Assembly: GCA_041737175.1 (NCBI GenBank)
Contig: JBGSSF010000023.1
Coordinates: 124,001-188,000 of the forward strand
Reading direction: 5' to 3'
DNA: 64,000 bases
From: UBA5072 sp041737175
GTDB lineage: Bacteria; Bacteroidota; Bacteroidia; Bacteroidales; UBA10428
Shown here: positions 43,939-52,882 of the stretch, piece after piece
Layout: the number at the start of each line of letters is the position of its first letter
Numbering within the stretch: the stretch's first letter is position 1
Translations under genes and position numbers: made by a program
The notes under the pieces: generated by a model
What the model saw: only the letters and a program-made list of their open reading frames with translations
Database searches by the model: none
Told to the model about the DNA's origin: nothing

Positions 43939-45486
43939 ATGAAAAAGGCACTTATATATATCATGTTCCTGTCAGGTTTCTTATACCTGTCAGGTTGTGA
44001 ACTCGATGTCATCCCCAGTGATGCACTCACCGGTGATCAGATCACAAATACCTCCGACGGACTGGTCAGTCTGGTTAACGGATGCTACGCCCAGTTCAAA
44101 GACTTTCCTGATGCGAACAGTTCCAACAACTGGTATCTGCGTCAATATTACCACCTGAGCGACTTTGCAAGTGATGATATCGCCTGCGGCTATAAAACCG
44201 AAGATGATCTCATCAACAGTTTCCGGTATAAGGACCGGGCATCTGAAAAGTCAAACATAAACAGCTTCTGGGAAGTATCCTATAAGATCATCTACGGGGC
44301 AAATGTGGCCATTAAAATGGCAGATGAAAAAGGAAGTGATCCGATAACAGATCATTTGAAAGGAGAAAGCTACTTTCTGAGGGCCCTGGCAACTCATAAT
44401 CTGGTTCGCCTGTTTGCCAAACCATATGCCCCTGCCAACCTGACATCACCCGGCGTAATCCTGCGCGAATCATCGACCGACGGGGCTCCCAAGGCCCGTG
44501 CATCCCTGAGTGAAACCTATGACTATATTGTTTCAAGTTTGAAAACTGCAGCTTCCCTGATGAATGAAGAAACACCCGAATCGAGGAATACCAAAGGTTT
44601 TGCTACAAAATACGGCACATGGGCTCTTCTTTCGAGGGCATATTTATACATGGGAGATTACGAGAATACCATTGCCTATGCTGATTCGGTTATAAATTCA
44701 GGATACTTTTCGCTCGAACCGGCTGAATCATTCTCTGCCTATTTTGCTCAGGCCAAGTCATCTTCAGAAACCATCTGGTGTATTCCCTTTACAGTTACGG
44801 ATGATAAAAAGGAAGCATCGGTAGCCTCCATGATTTTTAATGGCGCAAGTTGCTGGGGAGAAGAAGGTGCCTCACCTTCCCTGCTGGAGGAAATGGGATT
44901 CGGAACCGATATGATGCAGATTGACCAAAGGTGGGCTTTTATTGAAACTGCAAATCCGGGCTTGAAAAATGGCGTGAATATCTATTACATCAACAAGTTC
45001 TCGGGACAGGATAATCTACCTACGCTCAGCTCTCCGGTAATGCTGAGGCTTGCAGAAGTATACCTGAACAGGGCAGAAGCCTTTGCCAAACTTCCCGGTC
45101 ATTTGTCAGAATCACTGGACGACCTGAATGAGATCAGATCAAACAGAATGTTGGTACCTGATGGAGGTGATCTGAATGATTACTTATATGATGCTGCACG
45201 TGACAACATTACTGAGGAAAACCTGGTGGATGTTGTACTGAAAGAAAGAAGAATTGAACTGGCTTTTGAAGGACACCGGGTATTTGATATCCTGCGTAAC
45301 GGAAAGGACCTGGTAAGAAATTACTGGGGATTTCACCTTGATAGTTATAACGGAATCCCTACCGCCAGTGAACCCGGATTGACCTCTGCGGGAGTGGTGA
45401 TTCAGGCAAGCGATCCCACAACGGTTTACCCTATGCCGTCGAGTGAGATCAGTACCAATAAACTCTGTGTTCCTAATAATTTTTAA
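43939..45486 (+). CDS. SusD-like glycan-binding surface lipoprotein
   Basis: A 515-residue protein from the ATG at 43939; the earlier start in frame would overlap susC. The signal ends in the ideal lipobox LSGC with Cys20 as lipid anchor. The fold shows in TPR-like helices (ESYFLRALATHNLVRLFAKP), the RLAEVYLNRAEAFAKL and LDDLNEIRSNR motifs and the C-terminal VVLKERRIELAFEGHRVFDI stretch. It forms the lid of the SusC channel at the cell surface and captures glycan. Standard length. Confidence 0.95.
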   Translation: MKKALIYIMFLSGFLYLSGCELDVIPSDALTGDQITNTSDGLVSLVNGCYAQFKDFPDANSSNNWYLRQYYHLSDFASDDIACGYKTEDDLINSFRYKDRASEKSNINSFWEVSYKIIYGANVAIKMADEKGSDPITDHLKGESYFLRALATHNLVRLFAKPYAPANLTSPGVILRESSTDGAPKARASLSETYDYIVSSLKTAASLMNEETPESRNTKGFATKYGTWALLSRAYLYMGDYENTIAYADSVINSGYFSLEPAESFSAYFAQAKSSSETIWCIPFTVTDDKKEASVASMIFNGASCWGEEGASPSLLEEMGFGTDMMQIDQRWAFIETANPGLKNGVNIYYINKFSGQDNLPTLSSPVMLRLAEVYLNRAEAFAKLPGHLSESLDDLNEIRSNRMLVPDGGDLNDYLYDAARDNITEENLVDVVLKERRIELAFEGHRVFDILRNGKDLVRNYWGFHLDSYNGIPTASEPGLTSAGVVIQASDPTTVYPMPSSEISTNKLCVPNNF

Positions 45487-45498
45487 TTCATTGTTATC

Positions 45499-46389
45499 AT
45501 GAAAAGATACTGTAACAAACTATTATATTCAACTGCAGCGATGATTCTTATAGCGATTTCCTGCAGTAAGGAGGGAGAATATACCCTCACAGAAACGGCG
45601 CCACTCGACTTTAAAACGTATTATAACGGAATGGTCGTCACTTTTGTTAATAAAAGTACAGATGCCACCGACATTTTATGGGATTTTGGCGATGACAGTC
45701 CTGAAATTTCAGGTGATTCTGTTGTACATGCTTACGCTACGATCGGCAACTATATAATTTCCATGAACGGAACAGTTGGTGGCAGACCTTATGTCTTTCA
45801 TACGGTGTTAAAGGTTGATAAGGCCTCTGTGGTGAGCCTGACCGATGATTCCTTCGATGATTGGAACGGGGTAACCTATCCTGATTTTTTACTATCCGGT
45901 AAAGGTGCGATTGATACTGCAAAAGTTGATTATGATGCCAATTACGTGTATGTATATGTTGAATTCGACTCAATTGCAGAGAATGCTGGATTAATAGATC
46001 ATATTTTCGGCGTTTACATGGATATTGACAATCTTGTCACAACCGGATTTTCAATGAAAGAAATGGGAGTTGATTATGGATGCGAAGGAAATCTTTATGG
46101 TGGATGGTTTGCTCCGAGCATAGTAGATTTAATTAATGGAGACCCCGGTTGGCCCTTTATGGGTTTTGAGAATGAAAATGCTATTAAACCGGGCTATATT
46201 ACTAAGGTAGACAATACCATAAAAATGGAATTTGGTATTTCAAGAGAAGTTTTTGCCATTAATTCTGATGCCATGTCTTTCTCAATGAGCATAATGAATT
46301 CTGACTGGTCGGATGTTGGAAATCTGGCTACTCCCCTACCGGATTTTAGTGAAAAGATTATTGTTATGATGAATAAGTCTGGCAAATAA
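45499..46389 (+). CDS. Surface lipoprotein with PKD domain, in SusE position
   Basis: A 296-residue lipoprotein (signal ending IAISC, Cys22 region). Residues 35-110 form a PKD-type beta-sandwich (VTFVNKSTDATDILWDFGDD). The C-terminal half (about 115-290) has beta-rich text such as YVYVYVEFDSIAE and FGVYMDIDNLVTTGFS, which resembles carbohydrate-binding CBM9/DOMON-like modules; this is a guess from pattern. As third gene after susC-susD it takes the position of SusE/SusF, surface glycan-binding lipoproteins. It is followed by a clear terminator. Confidence 0.75.
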   Translation: MKRYCNKLLYSTAAMILIAISCSKEGEYTLTETAPLDFKTYYNGMVVTFVNKSTDATDILWDFGDDSPEISGDSVVHAYATIGNYIISMNGTVGGRPYVFHTVLKVDKASVVSLTDDSFDDWNGVTYPDFLLSGKGAIDTAKVDYDANYVYVYVEFDSIAENAGLIDHIFGVYMDIDNLVTTGFSMKEMGVDYGCEGNLYGGWFAPSIVDLINGDPGWPFMGFENENAIKPGYITKVDNTIKMEFGISREVFAINSDAMSFSMSIMNSDWSDVGNLATPLPDFSEKIIVMMNKSGK

Positions 46390-46406
46390 CAAAGAAAATA
46401 ATGTTA

Positions 46407-46452
46407 AAAAGAGGCTGTTACAGGTAATCATTACCTTTTGACAGCCTCTTTT
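46407..46452. terminator. Bidirectional terminator of susCD operon and the deoR-type gene
   Basis: A perfect 12-bp stem, AAAAGAGGCTGT (46407-46418) with ACAGCCTCTTTT (46441-46452), encloses an inner AGGTAAT/ATTACCT hairpin. A-runs and T-runs lie on both sides. It separates convergent genes ending at 46389 and 46472. Confidence 0.9.
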
Positions 46453-46471
46453 ATTTAGGTAGTGAAAGAGC

Positions 46472-47269
46472 TCAGACGATGATCACCTCAATCCCCGCAT
46501 CCACCAGCCGCTTTCTGTCCTCTTCGGGTATGCCACTGTCAGTAATTACCCGGTGAAGCTTTTCAATTCCGCAAATATAGGCCAGGCTTTTCCTGAGAAA
46601 CTTACTGGAATCAGACACAATAATCACTTCCTTTGCGTTCCTGATCATGATTTCATTCAAAGAAGCCTCTTCAATATTAGGCGTATAAATTCCGTGGCGC
46701 GTATCAAATCCATCCACCCCTAAAAACGCTTTATCCACATAAAGGTTTTGAAAGTTTTTCTCTGCTAGGGGTCCCATCAGTGAAAGCGAATTCTTTCTGA
46801 GATAACCTCCCGGAATGATCAGGTTGAACCCGCGGCATTGCAATAGTTGGCTGGCAATATTCAGGGCGTTGGTAACTACGGTAACTTCCCTGAGATGTCC
46901 TATGTTTTTTGCAATTTCCATGGTGGTGGTCCCTGAATCAATGATCACCGTATCGCGCTCATTGATCAGTTGCGCTGCACGTTTTCCGATTCTTGCCTTT
47001 TCACTTGTATGCAATTTGTCTTTTTCCGAAATATGATGATCAATACCAACACCGCCTTCAGCCCTAAGCGCACCGCCACGAGCCCTGATCAACATATTCT
47101 TCCGCTCCAGCTGATCGAGATCATTGCGGATGGTAACCTCACTGACATCAAATTCCTTGCTAAGTTCATGAACTAATACTTGTCCCTCCGTATTCAATGC
47201 ATTCAGAATACCTTTTCTCCTTTCAACCGTTGAATTCCTTTTGCGTGCTTTCATAACTGCAATATTCAT
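46472..47269 (-). CDS. DeoR/AgaR-family transcriptional regulator
   Basis: A 265-residue repressor-type protein. A winged helix-turn-helix at about 18-70 (VHELSKEFDVSEVTIRNDLD) is followed by the DeoR sugar-phosphate-sensing domain (IDSGTTTMEIAKNI and VVTNALNIASQLL, FLGVDGFD). Family members are released from DNA by phosphorylated sugars, such as tagatose-6-P or related amino-sugar phosphates. It is divergent from agaS and convergent with the susCD operon, so it likely controls both. The start may alternatively be the ATG at 47254. Confidence 0.92.
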   Translation of the reverse strand: MNIAVMKARKRNSTVERRKGILNALNTEGQVLVHELSKEFDVSEVTIRNDLDQLERKNMLIRARGGALRAEGGVGIDHHISEKDKLHTSEKARIGKRAAQLINERDTVIIDSGTTTMEIAKNIGHLREVTVVTNALNIASQLLQCRGFNLIIPGGYLRKNSLSLMGPLAEKNFQNLYVDKAFLGVDGFDTRHGIYTPNIEEASLNEIMIRNAKEVIIVSDSSKFLRKSLAYICGIEKLHRVITDSGIPEEDRKRLVDAGIEVIIV

Positions 47270-47313
47270 AAAATTTCTACAATTCTAAAATAAAGATAGT
47301 ATTCCTTTCTTGA

Positions 47314-47433
47314 TTTCATAAGTATTATTACAAAAGAATTTAATCAAATTTTATTTTACCTTTCATTTACTTATATTTATTACATTTTAGCTTTCATATT
47401 ATTTTTTTATTTGTTTCATAATATTTATATTTG
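47314..47433 (+). promoter_or_regulatory. agaS promoter region with repeated TTTCAT boxes
   Basis: Four TTTCAT hexamers lie at 47314-47319, 47361-47366, 47392-47397 and 47415-47420 in the same orientation; the second is part of CTTTCATTT, also found before susC. A -7 element TATATTTG lies at 47426-47433, 38 bases before the agaS ATG. The arrangement suggests a multi-box operator for the divergent DeoR-type regulator. The region is very AT-rich, so chance matches are possible. Confidence 0.45.
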
Positions 47434-47471
47434 TTTTAATTATTACTATTAATAAATTGAATCTTTATCAA

Positions 47472-48629
47472 ATGCTCACGCTGGGTTATGACAGGAAAGT
47501 TTTGAATGAAAAGGGAGCTTTTTACACAGCAAGTGAAATAGCATCGCAACCTTCCTTGTGGCTTAAAGTATATAGCAAATTGCTTGAGGGTAGTTGCAGC
47601 CTGAAAAAATTCATGCAGCTTGCCCTGGCCGAAGCCGATAAGATCGTGCTCACGGGTGCCGGAACCAGTGCATTCATTGGCTTGTCGCTCTACGGCGTAT
47701 TCAGCAGAAAACTTGGAAAAAATACATTGGCAATAGCCACCACAGATCTCGTCACCCATCCCGGGGACTATTTTTTTGATCGGGAAACTGTATTGCTGAT
47801 ATCTTTTGCACGGTCGGGCAATAGTCCTGAAAGCACCGCTGCAGTCGAACTTGCTGATAAGCTTTGTAAAAAATGCTATCATCTTATCATCACCTGCAAT
47901 GCAGAAGGCTACCTGGCACTTTTAACCTCTTCCTCTCCCAAATATATCATGGTACTTCCACCCGAATCGAATGACCAGAGTCTGGCAATGACCGGAAGCT
48001 ATTCGGGAATGTTGTTAAGCGGTTTATTGGCTGCCCATCTGCAAAAGATTGAGAAGCTCGAAGATAACATACGGTTGCTCAGTCAGTATGGTACACGGAT
48101 CCTTAATACCTATGCACCGATCCTGCAGAACATATCGGAAAAAGCATTTAAGAGAGCAGTCTTCCTGGGTTCAGGACCATTTTATGGTACTGCAACAGAA
48201 TCTTCGCTGAAACTTCAGGAACTTACGGATGGCAGGATCATTTGCAAAAATGATACCTTCCTTGGACTCAGACACGGGCCAAAGGCAGTAGTGGATGAAA
48301 ACACCCTGCTGTTTTTTATATTTTCAGGCAATCCTTATGTGCTCAGGTATGAAAAGGACCTTGTCACCTCAATGAGAAAAGGGAAAAAACCACTTTTCAC
48401 AATCGGTTTGTCCGAAAGAGAAGTTGACGGATGCACCTTTGACCTGCCGATCCAATTATCCGGCAAAAGTAAAAAAACGGAAGATGAATTTTTAACCATT
48501 TGCAGCATATTGCCGGGTCAGTTGCTGGGATTTTATAAATCACTGTCCCTGGGATTGAAACCGGATAATCCGTCAGTTAGCGGAGCCATTTCCAGGGTTG
48601 TGGAAGATGTCAGAATTTATCAATATTAA
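47472..48629 (+). CDS. agaS: AgaS-like SIS-domain sugar isomerase/deaminase
   Basis: A 385-residue SIS protein closely resembling E. coli AgaS, with ILTGAGTSAFIG-like (VLTGAGTSAFIG), ISFARSGNSPESTAAVELAD, TCNAEGYLAL and LRHGPKAVVDENTLLFFIFS. AgaS converts galactosamine-6-phosphate to tagatose-6-phosphate plus ammonia in the cytosol; older annotation calls it a ketose/aldose isomerase. The ATG at 47472 is used; a TTG at 47457 would add five residues. First gene of the catabolic operon, followed 8 bp later by the GatZ-like gene. Confidence 0.93.
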   Translation: MLTLGYDRKVLNEKGAFYTASEIASQPSLWLKVYSKLLEGSCSLKKFMQLALAEADKIVLTGAGTSAFIGLSLYGVFSRKLGKNTLAIATTDLVTHPGDYFFDRETVLLISFARSGNSPESTAAVELADKLCKKCYHLIITCNAEGYLALLTSSSPKYIMVLPPESNDQSLAMTGSYSGMLLSGLLAAHLQKIEKLEDNIRLLSQYGTRILNTYAPILQNISEKAFKRAVFLGSGPFYGTATESSLKLQELTDGRIICKNDTFLGLRHGPKAVVDENTLLFFIFSGNPYVLRYEKDLVTSMRKGKKPLFTIGLSEREVDGCTFDLPIQLSGKSKKTEDEFLTICSILPGQLLGFYKSLSLGLKPDNPSVSGAISRVVEDVRIYQY

Positions 48630-48637
48630 CCCATCAA

Positions 48638-49903
48638 ATGAACATCCAATTAAGAGAAGCCGCCAAAGCAGCGGAAATTCCGCTTATGGATTATCTTTTA
48701 TCCGGGATCAGGAGACTGGAAATCGCTACCGGCGTGAAACGCACCATATTTGCAGCCTGTCCGAATTCAAATACAGTGATAAGGGCAGCACTAAAGTCGG
48801 CCAAGCGTAATAACGCCCCGATAAAATTTGCGGCCACACTGAATCAGGTTGATACAGACGGCGGTTATACCGGACTTACCCCGCGTGAATTTGTAAACAC
48901 CATCCGTTTGCATGCGCGCAGTCTCCATATTGTCTCACCGGTTATCATTGCAGTTGACCATGGAGGTCCATGGCTTAAAGACATACATTCGCGCAATCAA
49001 TGGTCGTATAACGATACCATGGCTGCTGTCAAAAAATCTTTTGAAGCCGCCATAGAAGCTGGTTATGACCTGCTTCATGTAGATCCTACGGTGGATATTA
49101 CCTTGCCAAAAGGTAAAACCATTTCCATTGATCTGGTTGCCGATCGCACCCTTGAACTGATAGCCCATACGGAACATTTCCGGGTTAGTCACAACTATCC
49201 CCGCATAGCTTATGAAGTTGGTACCGAAGAGGTTCATGGAGGCCTGGCCGACCTGGATGTATTTAAACATTTCCTGGACAGGCTTAAAAGCGGACTTGAA
49301 AAGCTGGGCATGCCCGATGTATGGCCTTGCTTTGTAGTTGGCAAGGTGGGTACCGATCTGCATACCACCACATTTGATCCTCTCGTGGCCAGGCAACTGG
49401 TAGAGATTGCAAGGAATTATGGTAGCCTTATAAAAGGCCATTACTCCGACAACGTAACCAACCCCGAAGCATATCCCGAATCGGGTATGGGCGCTGCCAA
49501 TATAGGACCTGAATTTACGGAAATGGAATACCTGGCGCTGGTTGAACTGGAATTGATCCAGGATCAACTTGCCCGCGAAGGAAAGATTGCCAAACCGGTT
49601 GCCATGATGAAAACTTTACAGGAAGCCGTGATACGGTCAGAACGCTGGCAAAAATGGCTCCATGAAAAGGAAAATCCCGTTGACTTTTTTGCCAATTCAC
49701 CCGAACGGCAGGAGTGGCTGATCCGGACCTGCTGCCGGTACATTTGGGAAGATCCTCAGGTGGTATCGGGACGAACCAGGCTTTATCAAAACCTTACCAT
49801 GCAGGGAATTGAGGCTTCATCCATCGTTGAATCAAAAATTGAGGGTGCCATGGATCGCTATTTTTACAAATTCAACCTGGCTGGCCTGAATGATTTGCTT
49901 TAA
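48638..49903 (+). CDS. GatZ/KbaZ-like tagatose-1,6-bisphosphate aldolase subunit
   Basis: A 421-residue protein of the GatZ/KbaZ family, the non-catalytic or stabilising partner of class II tagatose-bisphosphate aldolase. ATLNQVDTDGGYTGLTPREF near 70 matches the family core, with AVDHGGPWLKD, LLHVDPTVDITLP and ELIQDQLAREGK. In E. coli KbaZ is needed for full activity of KbaY. Here it precedes a kinase and the aldolase in one operon. A separate enzymatic role is possible, since the fold is a TIM barrel. Confidence 0.88.
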   Translation: MNIQLREAAKAAEIPLMDYLLSGIRRLEIATGVKRTIFAACPNSNTVIRAALKSAKRNNAPIKFAATLNQVDTDGGYTGLTPREFVNTIRLHARSLHIVSPVIIAVDHGGPWLKDIHSRNQWSYNDTMAAVKKSFEAAIEAGYDLLHVDPTVDITLPKGKTISIDLVADRTLELIAHTEHFRVSHNYPRIAYEVGTEEVHGGLADLDVFKHFLDRLKSGLEKLGMPDVWPCFVVGKVGTDLHTTTFDPLVARQLVEIARNYGSLIKGHYSDNVTNPEAYPESGMGAANIGPEFTEMEYLALVELELIQDQLAREGKIAKPVAMMKTLQEAVIRSERWQKWLHEKENPVDFFANSPERQEWLIRTCCRYIWEDPQVVSGRTRLYQNLTMQGIEASSIVESKIEGAMDRYFYKFNLAGLNDLL

Positions 49904-49974
49904 AAAGATACGGCTTTGAATGGCCAAAAACGAAGAATTGCACCCTAACTTTATGACAGGTAAATTACAGTATC

Positions 49975-50931
49975 ATGAATAAGGACACGCAGGAAACAGA
50001 TGTAATCGTCGTTGGAGAATTAAATGTAGACATCATCCTCAATAAAATTGAAGGCTTCCCGGCCATTGGAAAGGAGATCCTTGCAGGTGCCATGGATGTC
50101 ACCCTGGGAAGCTCATCCGCCATCTTTGCCAGCAACCTCAGTTCGCTTGATGTTGCCGTTGCCTTTATTGGCAAGGTTGGCCGTGATAACTTTGCCCGGG
50201 TGGTCACTGACAGCCTGAGCAGAAAGAAGGTGGATACCAGTCATATCCTTACATCGGAATCTTTGAGCACCGGCGCAACCATCGTGCTCAATTACGAACA
50301 GGACCGTGCCAATATTACCTATCCGGGTGCCATGAACGAATTGTGCCTGGAGGATATAGATTTTCATCTGTTATCAAAAGCCCGCCACATGCATTTATCA
50401 TCCTGTTTTCTGCAACCCGGGATTCGCAAAGATCTTACAAACCTTTTCCGGAAGGCAAAAGAACTGGGGTTGACTACTTCCCTGGATACACAGTGGGATC
50501 CCGAAGAAAAATGGGATCTTCCCCTGCCTTACTTACTCCCTTACGTTGATATCTTCCTGCCCAATGCAACAGAATTACAATTGCTGACCAGGAGCAACAC
50601 CATTGAAGAAGGCCTCGGCAAACTCACACCTTTTGCCAGAACAATTGTTGTGAAAAATGGCAGTGAAGGTGCATTGGCCTGGGATGGAAAAGAAATCGTA
50701 CTCCAGCCTGCTTTTCTGAATGATCCGGTGGTAGATTCCATCGGCGCAGGCGACAGTTTCAACGCGGGATTTGTTAAAGAGTTCATTGCCGGCAAGCCCT
50801 TGAAGAAATGCCTCGAAATGGCAGCATTAATGGGTGCTATTAACACTACCCGGGCAGGTGGTACCGGGGCCTTTGAACATACTGATCTGATCAGGTCCAT
50901 TGCAGCAGAAAAATTTAACTATTTCCTTTAA
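49975..50931 (+). CDS. PfkB-family sugar kinase, likely tagatose-6-phosphate kinase
   Basis: A 318-residue ribokinase/PfkB-fold enzyme with the signature near the C-terminus (VVDSIGAGDSFNAGFVKEF, catalytic Asp in GAGD) and the N-terminal GELNVDIILNKIEGFPAIGK. The neighbours suggest it phosphorylates tagatose-6-P to tagatose-1,6-bisphosphate; PfkB members also act on fructose-1-P, 2-keto-3-deoxygluconate and other sugars, so the substrate is inferred. Separated by 71 bp from the GatZ-like gene and 3 bp from the aldolase. Confidence 0.85.
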   Translation: MNKDTQETDVIVVGELNVDIILNKIEGFPAIGKEILAGAMDVTLGSSSAIFASNLSSLDVAVAFIGKVGRDNFARVVTDSLSRKKVDTSHILTSESLSTGATIVLNYEQDRANITYPGAMNELCLEDIDFHLLSKARHMHLSSCFLQPGIRKDLTNLFRKAKELGLTTSLDTQWDPEEKWDLPLPYLLPYVDIFLPNATELQLLTRSNTIEEGLGKLTPFARTIVVKNGSEGALAWDGKEIVLQPAFLNDPVVDSIGAGDSFNAGFVKEFIAGKPLKKCLEMAALMGAINTTRAGGTGAFEHTDLIRSIAAEKFNYFL

Positions 50932-50934
50932 CCC

Positions 50935-51756
50935 ATGCTTATTCAGGAAAAGTTATTACAACTTAAACAAGAACGAAAAGCAGTTCTGGCAGCCAATTTT
51001 TACAATTTCGAAACACTGTCCGGAATCCTGCAGGCTTCAGCCCTGCTGAAAAAACCGGTAATCCTTCAACTGTCGGAAAGTTCCATCCGCTATTTGGGAT
51101 TGGGTATTGCAAGTACCCTGGCAAAGAGTGCCCTGCGCGAATACGGGGTGGAAGGCTGGCTTCATCTTGACCACGGGAGTTCGGTGGAAATGATACAGCG
51201 TTGCCTCGACCAGGGATTTGATTCGGTGATGATTGATGCCAGTGAAAAATCTTTTGATGAAAATGTTCGGATCACAAGTCAGGTGGTAAAACTGGCTGCA
51301 CCCTACAAGGTAATTGTTGAGGCTGAACTTGGTTTTGTTGCAAAACTCGGACAGGAACAGTCCAAGGGAGGATTTACAAGCCCTGAAGATGCAGCCCGGT
51401 TTGTAGCCGGCACGGGTGTTCATACCCTGGCCGTTGCCATTGGTTCGGCCCATGGCTTTTATAAACTGGCCCCAGATCTCGACATTGACCTGCTCGCCCG
51501 GATCAGCAAAGTCACCCCGGTGCCCCTGGTACTTCACGGCAGCTCAGGTATCCCCGATAGCATGTTGCAGGATGCCATCCGTAACGGAATCTGTAAAATC
51601 AACCTGGCCACCGAAACTAAAAATGCTTTTATGCTTGCCCTGCAGGAAATCTTGAAGAACAACAGCGAAATCGACCTCCGGGTTGTGTTTCCAAAAGCTA
51701 CCCAGGCAGTTATTGACCTCATTATTACCAAATTAAACGTAATTACTGGTATCTAG
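50935..51756 (+). CDS. Class II ketose-bisphosphate aldolase
   Basis: A 273-residue zinc aldolase of the Fba/GatY/KbaY family. The catalytic Asp79 and zinc ligands His80 (LHLDHG), His173 (GSAHGFYK) and His201 (VLHGSSG), plus Glu131 and Asn223 (KINLAT), are visible. It cleaves a ketose-1,6-bisphosphate into dihydroxyacetone phosphate and glyceraldehyde-3-phosphate. Next to the GatZ-like, AgaS and PfkB genes, tagatose-1,6-bisphosphate is the expected substrate, but fructose-1,6-bisphosphate cannot be excluded. Confidence 0.9.
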   Translation: MLIQEKLLQLKQERKAVLAANFYNFETLSGILQASALLKKPVILQLSESSIRYLGLGIASTLAKSALREYGVEGWLHLDHGSSVEMIQRCLDQGFDSVMIDASEKSFDENVRITSQVVKLAAPYKVIVEAELGFVAKLGQEQSKGGFTSPEDAARFVAGTGVHTLAVAIGSAHGFYKLAPDLDIDLLARISKVTPVPLVLHGSSGIPDSMLQDAIRNGICKINLATETKNAFMLALQEILKNNSEIDLRVVFPKATQAVIDLIITKLNVITGI

Positions 51757-51759
51757 AAT

Positions 51760-52860
51760 ATGAAAATAAATCCGATTTCAATAAAGACAGTCCGGACTGC
51801 TTTCATGCTGATCCTTTGGCAGGCTTTTACCCTGTCGGCAATTTCCCAGGACGCTGAAAATCTACTGTTGAAGAACTATCGACCGCAATCGATCTACAAT
51901 ATACCCGTAACGCAAATAGATCGTGCTTCTTTTCCGGTAATCGACATACATTCACATCCTTATGCCCTTGGACCTAAAGAAATCGATCGATGGGTTGAAA
52001 TGATGGATTCATGCGGTATACAAAAAACAATTATTCTAACCATGGCCACCGGAGCTAAATTTGATTCTATTGTAAATACCTATGCCGGGCATAAAAGGCG
52101 CTTTGACCTCTGGTGCGGCTTTGATTATTCAGGATACGATTTACCTGGTTTTCCTGCCTCTGCAGTAAAGGAGTTGGAACGCTGTTATCATATGGGGGCA
52201 AAGGGCGTCGGAGAATTGGGTGATAAGGGATTGGGCGAGATATACTCCGAACCGGTTGCAGGTAAAGGTATGCACATTGACGATCCCAGGATGAAACCCT
52301 TATTTGAAAAATGCGCCGAATTAAAAATGCCCGTGAACATCCATGTGGGTGATCCCGTTTGGATGTATGAAAAGATGGACTCCACTAACGACGGCCTGAT
52401 GAATGCACTAACATGGCGCATTGACATGAATATACCGGGGATACTCGATTTACAGGAACTGGTTAAAACCCTGGAAAACACCTTAAGAGAAAATCCTAAA
52501 ACCATGTTTATTGCCTGTCATTATGCCAACCTTACGCACGATCTTGGACAGCTTGGAAAACTCCTGGAAAAGTATCCCAACCTCTATGCTGATATATCAG
52601 CCCGTTACGCCGAAACAGCAACGATCCCAAGATATATGAAAGTTTTCATTGAAAGGTATCAGGACAGGCTGTTATATGGAACCGATATGGGATATCAATC
52701 CTCCATGTACCGAACAACCTTCCGAATACTGGAGTCAACCGATGAACATTTTTATGAAATCGAACTCTTTGGTTATCATTGGCCGCTTCACGGATTCGGA
52801 CTTTCTCCTGTTGTACTGAAGAAACTTTATAATCAAAATGCTGCACTCTTATTGAAATAA
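51760..52860 (+). CDS. Exported amidohydrolase-superfamily protein
   Basis: A 366-residue protein with a signal peptide (hydrophobic AFMLILWQAFTLSA, cut near AISQ) and an amidohydrolase_2-type TIM barrel. Metal ligands are visible: His64 and His66 (DIHSHP), His195 (NIHVGDP), His254 (IACHYAN) and Asp309 (YGTDMGY). The family includes decarboxylases, lactonases and hydrolases. Position between sugar catabolic genes and a glycosidase lipoprotein, and export, suggest an extracytoplasmic step on the glycan or a released sugar, such as removal of an acyl group. The reaction itself is unknown. Confidence 0.85.
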   Translation: MKINPISIKTVRTAFMLILWQAFTLSAISQDAENLLLKNYRPQSIYNIPVTQIDRASFPVIDIHSHPYALGPKEIDRWVEMMDSCGIQKTIILTMATGAKFDSIVNTYAGHKRRFDLWCGFDYSGYDLPGFPASAVKELERCYHMGAKGVGELGDKGLGEIYSEPVAGKGMHIDDPRMKPLFEKCAELKMPVNIHVGDPVWMYEKMDSTNDGLMNALTWRIDMNIPGILDLQELVKTLENTLRENPKTMFIACHYANLTHDLGQLGKLLEKYPNLYADISARYAETATIPRYMKVFIERYQDRLLYGTDMGYQSSMYRTTFRILESTDEHFYEIELFGYHWPLHGFGLSPVVLKKLYNQNAALLLK

Positions 52861-52882
52861 ATGCTTATGTACCCATAGAACC

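Noticed and set aside
48935..49567. A 210-residue minus-strand frame opposite the GatZ-like gene
   Set aside because: No family resemblance and fully inside a gene with strong homology on the other strand.
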